In this document: positions 1-5,503 of the stretch, piece by piece
Numbering within the stretch: the first letter of the stretch is position 1
Layout: the number at the start of each line of letters is the position of its first letter
Origin: Nitrospirota bacterium
GTDB taxonomy: Bacteria; Nitrospirota; Thermodesulfovibrionia; Thermodesulfovibrionales; Dissulfurispiraceae
Length of the DNA stretch: 64,000 nt
Assembly: GCA_004321915.1 (NCBI GenBank)
Contig: SCQE01000071.1
Coordinates: 1-64,000, forward strand
Direction of reading: 5' to 3'
The notes under the pieces: generated by a model
Databases searched by the model: none
The model's input: only the letters and a program-made list of their open reading frames with translations
Told to the model about the DNA's origin: nothing
Made by a program: the position numbers and the translations under genes

Positions 1-1
1 A

Positions 2-415
2 GGGGGAACGAGGGGGTTGTACAGGCTGCCGACAGAGGCAGAATGGGAATATGCTGCAAGAAGCGGGGGAAAGCGCGAGAAATATGCGGGTGGTGATGAT
101 GTTGACAGTGTTGCTTGGTACACATCAAATTCAGGCAGCAAAACACATCAAGTCGGAACGAAAGCGCCTAATGGACTTGGTATATACGATATGAGCGGCA
201 ACGTGTGGGAGTGGGTGCAGGATATATATAGCAATAAAGCTTATAGTTCTCATAGTAGAAATAACCCTATATATACGGAGAGCGGCTCCATCCGGGTGCT
301 TCGTGGCGGCAGCTGGAGCAACATCGCGGAGAATGTTCGCGCAGCCAATCGCTTCGACAACAATCCGGACCTCAGGAACCTCTACTTGGGCTTCCGCCTT
401 GCCAGGACTCCTTAA
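2..415 (+). CDS. FGE-sulfatase/SUMF1-like protein with variable C-terminus, partial at left edge
   Basis: The reading frame is open from the window edge, so the N-terminus is missing. Recognisable formylglycine-generating-enzyme (C-type lectin fold) motifs are YRLPTEAEWEYAAR near the edge, MSGNVWEWVQD, VLRGGSW and the terminal LGFRLA. True FGEs carry an active-site Cys pair just after the RGGS motif. Here that stretch has no Cys and is rich in Ser, Asn, Phe and Asp, so catalysis is unlikely. This lectin-fold type is a common diversified target of diversity-generating retroelements, and its last 118 bases align without gaps to a template-like sequence at 1034-1151. I infer a binding or display protein. 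The TTG at 17 is an internal codon, not a start. The family call is firm; the function is inference. Confidence 0.85.
   Translation, partial: GGTRGLYRLPTEAEWEYAARSGGKREKYAGGDDVDSVAWYTSNSGSKTHQVGTKAPNGLGIYDMSGNVWEWVQDIYSNKAYSSHSRNNPIYTESGSIRVLRGGSWSNIAENVRAANRFDNNPDLRNLYLGFRLARTP
292..409 (+). other. Candidate DGR variable region (VR) at 3' end of FGE-like gene
   Basis: This segment aligns gap-free with 1034-1151. In the core 311-390 I count 16 differences, of which 11 fall on adenines of the putative template (11 of 30 A positions against 5 of 50 other positions). AAC codons of the template become AGC, ATC, TTC, GAC and CTC here. Adenine-biased substitution at the end of a lectin-fold gene is the hallmark of DGR mutagenic homing. 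The five non-A differences, plus several in the flanks, mean that 1034-1151 is either a diverged template or not the direct donor. Confidence 0.6.
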
Positions 416-469
416 CTTTTGGTTTTTTAACTTTTTACCTTTTGGAGTTGTTTTGTCTTTGTTTTTTTT

Positions 470-538
470 GTCATACCCGCGGATGCGGGTATCCAGAGAA
501 AATACATGGATGCCCGACAAAGGCATTCGGGCATGACA
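470..538. repeat. Bipartite palindromic interspersed repeat, copy 1
   Basis: Two hairpins stand back to back. The left one opens GTCATACCCGC and closes GCGGGTATCCAG. After a spacer of about 10 bases the right one opens TGGATGCCCGA and closes TCGGGCATGAC. The outer ends GTCAT and ATGAC are inverted copies of each other. Lies in the non-coding stretch between the FGE-like gene and the GIY-YIG gene. Confidence 0.85.
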
Positions 539-549
539 GAAAAAGGGTT

Positions 550-620
550 GTCATACCCGCGAAGGCGGGTATCCAGTTTTTTGGTTTCTGGATGCCCGAT
601 AAAAGATTTCGGGCATGACA
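550..620. repeat. Bipartite palindromic interspersed repeat, copy 2
   Basis: Same build as the copy 12 bases upstream: GTCATACCCGCG with GCGGGTATCCAG, a T-rich spacer, then CTGGATGCCCGA with TCGGGCATGAC. Adjacent copies suggest local duplication or repeated insertion into the same site. Confidence 0.85.
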
Positions 621-634
621 GAAAAAAGAGGGCT

Positions 635-668
635 GTCATTCCCGCAGTCTGTTGAGCGGGAATCTAGA
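635..668. repeat. Left palindromic repeat flanking the GIY-YIG gene
   Basis: GTCATTCCCGC and GCGGGAATCTAG form a hairpin ending 10 bases before the nuclease start codon. It matches the left half of the bipartite repeats at 470, 550 and 63320. The matching right half occurs only after the nuclease gene, at 972-1004. Confidence 0.8.
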
Positions 669-677
669 AAGAAAAAA

Positions 678-1010
678 ATGAAAAACTTTTATGTTTACAT
701 CCTTGCAAGCAAAAGAAACGGAACTCTTTACACAGGTGTAACATCAGACCTTATCAAGCGTATTTACGAACACAAGAACAACCTTGTTGACGGTTTTACA
801 AAAGAGTATCATATCCATTCTCTCGCATGGTATGAGATTCATGATACGGCAGAGGCTGCTATAGCAAGAGAAAAACAGATTAAGAAATGGAACAGGACGT
901 GGAAGTTAAAACTGATTGAGAAAGATAATCCGGATTGGCGTGATTTATATGATGACATTTGTGGGAAACCGCTGGATTCCCGATTAAGGACTTCGGGAAT
1001 GACAGAATAA
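678..1010 (+). CDS. GIY-YIG nuclease family protein
   Basis: A protein of 110 residues with an N-terminal GIY-YIG fold: FYVYILASKRNG and LYTGVTSDL carry the two conserved triads, followed by the Arg/Glu-rich helix RIYEHK and the later EKQIKKWNR element. This matches the small stand-alone (UPF0213/YhbQ-like) nucleases. I chose ATG 678; a longer upstream frame would translate the flanking repeat and is not credible. The last 14 residues (from KPLDSRLRTS) are encoded by the right-hand palindromic repeat, which also brings the gene close to its stop. The gene sits in the spacer position of the bipartite repeat found nearby without a gene. Substrate and role of such small nucleases are largely unknown; a part in moving the repeat is my inference. 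Confidence 0.85.
   Translation: MKNFYVYILASKRNGTLYTGVTSDLIKRIYEHKNNLVDGFTKEYHIHSLAWYEIHDTAEAAIAREKQIKKWNRTWKLKLIEKDNPDWRDLYDDICGKPLDSRLRTSGMTE
972..1004. repeat. Right palindromic repeat flanking the GIY-YIG gene
   Basis: CTGGATTCCCG and CGGGAATGAC form a hairpin. It is the inverted partner of the repeat at 635-668 and overlaps the 3' end of the nuclease coding sequence. Confidence 0.8.
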
Positions 1011-1033
1011 AAAGGGGGACAGGTTAAAACGAA

Positions 1034-1151
1034 CCGCGTGCTTCGCGGCGGCAGCTGGAACAACAACGCGAGGAATGTTCGCGCAGTCAATCGCAACAAC
1101 AACACCCCGGACAACAGGAACAACAATTTGGGTTTCCGCCTCGCCAGCACA
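1034..1151 (+). other. Candidate DGR template repeat TR1
   Basis: Read in the frame of the FGE-like gene, this stretch gives [20 protein letters not shown] followed by [14 protein letters not shown]. Asn positions are AAC codons (one is AAT), the codon that yields most diversity when adenines are mutated. There is no FGE domain upstream and no credible start, so it is not the end of a gene. It is followed by a conserved block (1178-1238) that recurs after the second template-like sequence but not after the variable region. The 416-base gap between the GIY-YIG gene and the BrnT-like gene holds this, the block and nothing else I can assign. Confidence 0.6.
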
Positions 1152-1177
1152 CATCATCACAGCAAGCGCGAACCGCT

Positions 1178-1238
1178 GCGTTTACGGATGCACGGTCAGT
1201 GCGCGATGTGTCCAGACCGCTGTCCTGCACGGCGGGGA
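1178..1238 (+). other. Conserved block downstream of TR1
   Basis: It begins GCGTTTACGGATGCA and ends GCACGGCGGGGA. The same two words begin and end the block at 2070-2131, 50 rather than 49 bases apart, at nearly the same distance from the template-like core. It may be a structural part of a template RNA or the remnant of a coding region (both copies translate to RLRM..Q...CPD.C). Confidence 0.5.
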
Positions 1239-1446
1239 CAACCCCCTATCCCCTTTGTTAAGAGGGAATGCCGTCAAAAAACACAAAGGCGGGCGGGGCT
1301 GGTAGGCTTAAAGCCGAAGGCCCTGTGATGCCTGAATGGGTTGGTTATGGCAACAGGGCGGATTTTTCTTTATTATGTCCTGTATTAGCCGGCTTTTTTT
1401 TAGCTTCTTTTGACGCTTCACTTATTACTATGCCAATATATAACAA

Positions 1447-1698
1447 ATGGTTGATTGGAATAGATTCATACCAACTGATTTTGAGTATGACTTTAATCGG
1501 GACAAACTTGCTGTTCATCGAATAAGTTTTGAAGAAGCGGTCGAATGTTTTTTTTCGGACTTTGAACTTAGGCGCAACAAAACATACAAAGACCGTTATC
1601 AAATTATCGGCAAAACAATTGGCGGGAGAAATCTCAAGATAATTTTTCAACTCAAACAGGGCAATATAGTCCGGATTATTACGGGGTGGGAAATATGA
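1447..1698 (+). CDS. BrnT-like (DUF497) toxin
   Basis: An 83-residue protein. FEYDFNRDK, ISFEEAVECF, YQIIGKTIGGR and VRIITGWEI follow the BrnT pattern of a compact RNase fold encoded upstream of its antitoxin. The N-terminus has about ten extra residues, and the usual N..KHG stretch is replaced by LAVHRIS, so activity is uncertain. An in-frame stop lies directly upstream of ATG 1447, and no Shine-Dalgarno is visible. Its stop overlaps the next start as ATGA, the coupling expected of a toxin-antitoxin pair. Being between two template-like repeats, it may be a passenger or stabiliser of the accessory segment. Confidence 0.6.
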   Translation: MVDWNRFIPTDFEYDFNRDKLAVHRISFEEAVECFFSDFELRRNKTYKDRYQIIGKTIGGRNLKIIFQLKQGNIVRIITGWEI

Positions 1699-1982
1699 AA
1701 ACAAAACAGAAGGTATTGGAAGAAAGCAAGATTGATGATGAAGTTATTGCGCAATCTGAGCGCGATGCATGTTGGGAAAAACCGGTAAAAGTGCGGCGGT
1801 CAAAAACAATTGCCATGGCCTTGCCTGCCGCTCTTGCCGCAAGAGCCTCATTCTTCGCCCGCTTACATCGGGAGAATAATACGGAAGCATGGATAAAGCG
1901 TATTATTCAGGAGAGGATCGATATCGAAGAGGCCGCATTCGCAGTCTCCAAGAAGGAACTTGTAGCACGGCACGCACGGTAG
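1695..1982 (+). CDS. BrnA/CopG-like antitoxin candidate
   Basis: A 95-residue product starting at ATG 1695, whose last two bases belong to the toxin stop (TGA 1696-1698). The GTG at 1686 is an alternative start, but it lies inside the GGGGTGGG stretch that can act as ribosome binding site for 1695. The middle (VRRSKTIAMALPAALAARA and following) and the C-terminal helix TEAWIKRIIQERIDIEE resemble ribbon-helix-helix or CopG-like antitoxins that follow BrnT. No strong motif match is seen, so context carries the call. The gene ends immediately before the second template-like sequence; its stop TAG is 3 bases upstream of it. Confidence 0.5.
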   Translation: MKTKQKVLEESKIDDEVIAQSERDACWEKPVKVRRSKTIAMALPAALAARASFFARLHRENNTEAWIKRIIQERIDIEEAAFAVSKKELVARHAR

Positions 1983-1984
1983 TA

Positions 1985-2131
1985 TCGCCCCAAACAACAA
2001 CCCTGACAACCGTAACAACAACATCGGCTTTCGTCTTCTGGGCACAGGGAGGATTCGGCGGAACATCCGGCGTTTACGGATGCAGGAGCAGTCTGTTTCC
2101 TGTCCGGATGCCTGTTCGCGCACGGCGGGGA
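1985..2131 (+). other. Second, 5'-truncated template-like repeat (TR2) with conserved block
   Basis: In frame it reads PNNNPDNRNNNIGFRLL, with all Asn codons AAC, matching TR1 from its NRNNN part onward. The RGGSW part is absent: the antitoxin gene occupies that place. At 2070-2131 it carries the same terminal words as the block after TR1. The remaining non-coding sequence to 2297 shows nothing I can assign. Confidence 0.5.
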
Positions 2132-2297
2132 AATATTTTTAAGATAAGGAATTTGTCCCTATCGCCATACCAGTCAACAGACTAATCACGAATGATAAAA
2201 AGCGGTTGGGTCGAGCCTTATTCCTGCAGTTTTCTTCCGTTTGAACTTTAACCACCAAAGATGATAGTCTAACGGGTTTTTAGCGGAGGATATCTGT

Positions 2298-2885
2298 ATG
2301 GATATAGTGCTTGCCACCCGGAACAAGAAAAAAGCGGAAGAGCTTCAGAGGATTTTATCTGGCGCAGGGGTTACGGTGCTTACGCTCAACGACTTTCCTG
2401 ATTGCCCTGAAGTGGTGGAAGACAAAGACACCTTTGAAGGCAATGCGATCAAAAAAGCATCGGAGGTTGCCCTATACACAGGCAGGGCAGCGGTTGCGGA
2501 CGATTCAGGCCTTGAGGTTTACGCCCTCGGCAATGCTCCGGGCGTCATGTCAGCGCGTTATGCAGGGGAGGACGCGGATGACGACAAAAATATAGAAAAA
2601 CTTCTTTCCAAGATGAAGGGCCTCGAGCAAGCTGAAAGAGGCGCCCGTTTTGTATGCTGCATAGCCTTTGCACGGCCGGACCATGAAATTAAGACCTTTT
2701 TCGGTTTTGTGGAGGGGGGTATCGGGACTGAGCGGAGGGGGACAGGCGGTTTCGGGTACGATCCGGTATTTTTCAGCAGCGGTTCGGGCCTGAGTTTTGC
2801 CGAAATATCTTCTGCTGAGAAGGATGCAGTCAGCCACAGGAAAAAGGCGCTTGAGTTATTTGCCGATTATCTTAAAAAACTATAA
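2298..2885 (+). CDS. rdgB: XTP/dITP diphosphatase (HAM1/RdgB)
   Basis: Hydrolyses non-canonical purine triphosphates (ITP, dITP, XTP) to monophosphates and pyrophosphate, keeping them out of nucleic acids. The 195-residue length is normal. Family motifs are visible in order: LATRNKKKAEEL at the N-terminus (substrate loop), DTFEGNAIKKA, VADDSGLEV with catalytic Asp, PGVMSARYAG, GTGGFGYDPVF, and the C-terminal SHRKKAL. A GGAGG lies 8 bases before ATG 2298. It is the first gene after the accessory region, and a 111-base AT-rich gap separates it from adk. Confidence 0.95.
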   Translation: MDIVLATRNKKKAEELQRILSGAGVTVLTLNDFPDCPEVVEDKDTFEGNAIKKASEVALYTGRAAVADDSGLEVYALGNAPGVMSARYAGEDADDDKNIEKLLSKMKGLEQAERGARFVCCIAFARPDHEIKTFFGFVEGGIGTERRGTGGFGYDPVFFSSGSGLSFAEISSAEKDAVSHRKKALELFADYLKKL

Positions 2886-2932
2886 TTTTCAAAAACATAA
2901 GTAAAATTAATGTGATAATTACAATTTTAAAT

Positions 2933-2959
2933 TTGCATAAAATTACCAGTTCATATAAT
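2933..2959 (+). promoter_or_regulatory. Possible sigma-70 type promoter upstream of adk
   Basis: TTGCAT (2933-2938) and a perfect TATAAT (2954-2959) stand 15 bases apart in the AT-rich gap before adk. The spacer is short, so this is tentative. Confidence 0.35.
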
Positions 2960-2996
2960 TTATAGCGTTTCCTCAAAAATCCATAGGGGGTCTTCC

Positions 2997-3644
2997 ATGA
3001 GAATAGTTCTTCTTGGCGCACCGGGTGCAGGCAAAGGCACACAGGCAAAAATAATCGTAGAGAAATACGGAATTCCGCAGATATCCACAGGCGATCTTTT
3101 AAGGGCGGCGGTTGCTGCCGGAACAGCGCTTGGCAAAGAAGCAAAGGCCGTGATGGATAGAGGCGAACTCGTTCCTGACAGCGTTGTGCTGGGCATGGTC
3201 GAGGAGAGGCTTAAGCAGGATGATTGCAAGAAAGGCTACATACTCGACGGTTTCCCGAGAAACACGAAGCAGGCGGAGGCGCTTGACGTTATGCTTTCGA
3301 ACCTCAATATGTCATTGACGGCAGCGTTGAGCGTGGATGTGCCGCTTGAAGACCTCATGAAGAGGCTGACCGGCAGGAGGACCTGCAAGTCCTGCGGCCA
3401 GATGTACAATGTTTATTACGGGCCGTCGAAGAAAGAGGGCGCCTGCGACAAATGCAGCGGAGAGCTCTTCCAGAGGGACGACGACAAGGAAGAGACGATC
3501 AAAAAGAGGCTCGAAGTTTATACGGCGCAGACCGCTCCTTTGATCGAGTACTATTCGAAGAAGGGGATTCTCAAGTCCGTAAGCGGGACCGGCAGCATCG
3601 ACGATATTTTTAAAAAGGTCTCCGAGCTGCTCGGTCTTAAATAG
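2997..3644 (+). CDS. adk: Adenylate kinase, zinc-type LID
   Basis: Catalyses AMP + ATP to 2 ADP in the cytoplasm. The 215 residues begin MRIVLLGAPGAGKGTQA with the P-loop GAPGAGKGT. The AMP-binding GDLLRAAV and DGFPRNTKQAEAL follow. The long LID holds two Cys pairs (CKSCGQMYN and CDKCSGEL), the structural zinc site common outside enteric bacteria. An AGGGGG ribosome site precedes the ATG. It stands 46 bases upstream of sat. AMP is a product of APS reduction, so adk placement here suits recycling of AMP made by AprBA. That functional link is inference; the enzyme call is firm. Confidence 0.96.
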   Translation: MRIVLLGAPGAGKGTQAKIIVEKYGIPQISTGDLLRAAVAAGTALGKEAKAVMDRGELVPDSVVLGMVEERLKQDDCKKGYILDGFPRNTKQAEALDVMLSNLNMSLTAALSVDVPLEDLMKRLTGRRTCKSCGQMYNVYYGPSKKEGACDKCSGELFQRDDDKEETIKKRLEVYTAQTAPLIEYYSKKGILKSVSGTGSIDDIFKKVSELLGLK

Positions 3645-3690
3645 GCAATAGCAAGAGTATTAAATAAAACCCATAAGAGGAGGATTCAAC

Positions 3691-4890
3691 ATGTCTTTGA
3701 TTAAACCGCATGGTTCAGACGAACTAAATCCGTTATTTGTGTATGACACGTCTGAAAATGAGGCCCTGCAGAAGAAAGCGGAAAGCATGGCTTCTATTGT
3801 TGTGAGTTCGGCTACAGCGGCCAATGCCGTTATGATGGGCGGCGGCTACTTCAACCCGCTAACAGGCTACATGAATAAAGCCGATGCCCTGTCTGTCGCC
3901 AATAATATGAAAACGACATCCGGTCTGTTCTGGCCCGTTCCTGTTTTAAACTTGGTCAAAGAGGTAAACGGCATTAAGGCAGGTGATCGCATTGCCCTTA
4001 AAGATCCTAATGTCGAAGGCCATCCTGTACTGGCCGTTATGGATGTTGTTGCGATTGAAGAGTTCAACGATGAGGAAATCGAACTGATATGCGAAAAAGT
4101 TTATCGTCCGAACCATAAGGAAGCCCATCCGGGTGTCGACGCATTCAAGGCACAGGGCAAGGTCTGTATCTCCGGGCCGATAAAGGTATTAAACTTCTCT
4201 TACTTCCAAGATGAATTCCCCGACACTTTCCGTACCGCAGTCGAGATCCGCAACGAAATCACCGAGCGCGGATGGAAGAAAGTTGTCGCATTCCAGACCC
4301 GCAACCCTATGCACCTTGCTCACGAAGAGCTTTGCCACATGGCGATGAAGCGTTTAGGCTGCGACGGTCTTGTTATTCACATGCTGCTCGGCAAATTGAA
4401 AAAAGGAGATATCCCTGCGCCGGTCCGTGATGCCGCGATCCGTAAGATGGTCGAGCTTTACTTCCCCAAAAACAGCGCGATGGTCACCGGTTACGGTTTC
4501 GATATGCTTTATGCAGGTCCGCGCGAGGGCGTATTGCACGCCGTGTTCCGTCAGAACATGGGCGCAACCCACTTCATCGTCGGCCGTGACCATGCGGGTG
4601 TCGGCGATCACTACGGTTCATTCGATGCTCAAACGATCTTTGATAATGAGGTCCCCGCAGGCGCGCTTAAGATCGAGATATTCAAGGCCGACCACACCGC
4701 ATACTCGAAGAAGCTGGACAAGGTCGTTATGATGTGTGAAGCGCCTGACCATACAAAGGAGGATTTTGTTCTGCTTTCCGGCACCAAAGTCCGTGAAATG
4801 CTGGGCAAAGGCATTGCGCCGCCAAAAGAATTTTCGCGTCCTGAGGTGGCTGATATTCTGATTAAATATTATCAGAGTATTGATAACTAA
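3691..4890 (+). CDS. sat: Sulfate adenylyltransferase (ATP sulfurylase), dissimilatory type
   Basis: Activates sulfate with ATP to adenosine-5'-phosphosulfate (APS) and pyrophosphate, the first step of dissimilatory sulfate reduction; it can run in reverse in sulfur oxidisers. At 399 residues it is a single-domain enzyme with no fused APS kinase. The nucleotide-binding signature QTRNPMHLAHEEL sits near residue 203, with HMLLGKLKKGDIP and GRDHAGVGDHYG after it, as in prokaryotic homo-oligomeric Sat. A GAGGAGG ribosome site precedes the start. The 181-base gap to aprB carries repeated CGGAGG/TTCCGAG words and an AAAAAAGTTTTTT palindrome of unknown meaning. Confidence 0.97.
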   Translation: MSLIKPHGSDELNPLFVYDTSENEALQKKAESMASIVVSSATAANAVMMGGGYFNPLTGYMNKADALSVANNMKTTSGLFWPVPVLNLVKEVNGIKAGDRIALKDPNVEGHPVLAVMDVVAIEEFNDEEIELICEKVYRPNHKEAHPGVDAFKAQGKVCISGPIKVLNFSYFQDEFPDTFRTAVEIRNEITERGWKKVVAFQTRNPMHLAHEELCHMAMKRLGCDGLVIHMLLGKLKKGDIPAPVRDAAIRKMVELYFPKNSAMVTGYGFDMLYAGPREGVLHAVFRQNMGATHFIVGRDHAGVGDHYGSFDAQTIFDNEVPAGALKIEIFKADHTAYSKKLDKVVMMCEAPDHTKEDFVLLSGTKVREMLGKGIAPPKEFSRPEVADILIKYYQSIDN

Positions 4891-5071
4891 ATTCAGAGGG
4901 TGTATAAACAATAAACTATTGAAGCGCGGAGGTGCGGAGGTTAAAAAAGTTTTTTGCTTCCGAGCTTCCCAACTTCCGAGCTATACGAAAGGGGGTGCGC
5001 CGAGTAAGCTGTTGCAGTAAACGAGGTTGGTTGTTTGAGTAAATCAAATCAATTTAAGGAGGTTGTACAAC

Positions 5072-5491
5072 ATGCCGAGTTTTGTAATTACAGAGAAGTG
5101 TGATGGATGTAAAGCTCAGGATAAGACTGCATGCCAGTATATTTGCCCTCACGATCTGATGGCCCTCAACAGGGACATCATGAAGGCATACAATCAGGAA
5201 CCGGAGCAGTGCTGGGAGTGCTTTAACTGCGTAAAGATATGCCCTCAGCAGGCGATCGAGACAAGGGGATACTCGGATTTCGTGCCGCTCGGATCCAGCA
5301 CTGTCCCGATGAGAGGGACCGATTCCATTATGTGGACTATCAAGTTCAGGAACGGAATACTCAAGAGGTTTAAATTTCCTATCAGAACAACAGCGGAAGG
5401 TTCGATTGATCCGTATGCAGGCAAGCCGGCTCCGGATTTTGCAAACCTCAATAAACCCGGGTTCTTTACCGGACCGGCAAGAGCGGAATAG
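5072..5491 (+). CDS. aprB: Adenylylsulfate reductase beta subunit
   Basis: The electron-entry subunit of APS reductase. It carries two [4Fe-4S] clusters that feed electrons to the FAD of AprA. Of 139 residues, the first half is ferredoxin-like: CDGCKAQDKTACQYICP and CWECFNCVKICP supply eight Cys ligands. The larger spacing in the first motif is typical of AprB. The C-terminal half, ending in PDFANLNKPGFFTG, is the tail that embraces AprA. ATG 5072 is chosen because AAGGAGG lies 11 bases upstream; a TTG/ATG further 5' is not supported. It is 12 bases ahead of aprA, so co-translation is likely. Confidence 0.95.
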   Translation: MPSFVITEKCDGCKAQDKTACQYICPHDLMALNRDIMKAYNQEPEQCWECFNCVKICPQQAIETRGYSDFVPLGSSTVPMRGTDSIMWTIKFRNGILKRFKFPIRTTAEGSIDPYAGKPAPDFANLNKPGFFTGPARAE

Positions 5492-5503
5492 GAGGCTATA
5501 TAA

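Noticed and set aside
17-415. TTG 17 as the start of a complete small FGE-like protein
   Set aside because: The frame is open to the window edge, and family members have a long domain before the YRLPTEAEWE motif.
427-639. Open frames through the repeats giving SRLRGYD-like peptides
   Set aside because: These are translations of palindromic repeat DNA, a common annotation artefact.
470-1004. Repeats as a CRISPR array
   Set aside because: Copies are palindromic, irregularly spaced and diverged, with no unique regular spacers and no cas genes.
1038-1328. A 96-codon open frame starting at [12 protein letters not shown]
   Set aside because: It is the template-like repeat read in the gene frame, with no ribosome site and no FGE domain upstream, and it ends in non-conserved sequence.
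4891-5071. Terminator between sat and aprB
   Set aside because: The AAAAAAGTTTTTT palindrome has no GC-rich stem, and the repeated CGGAGG words do not pair cleanly.
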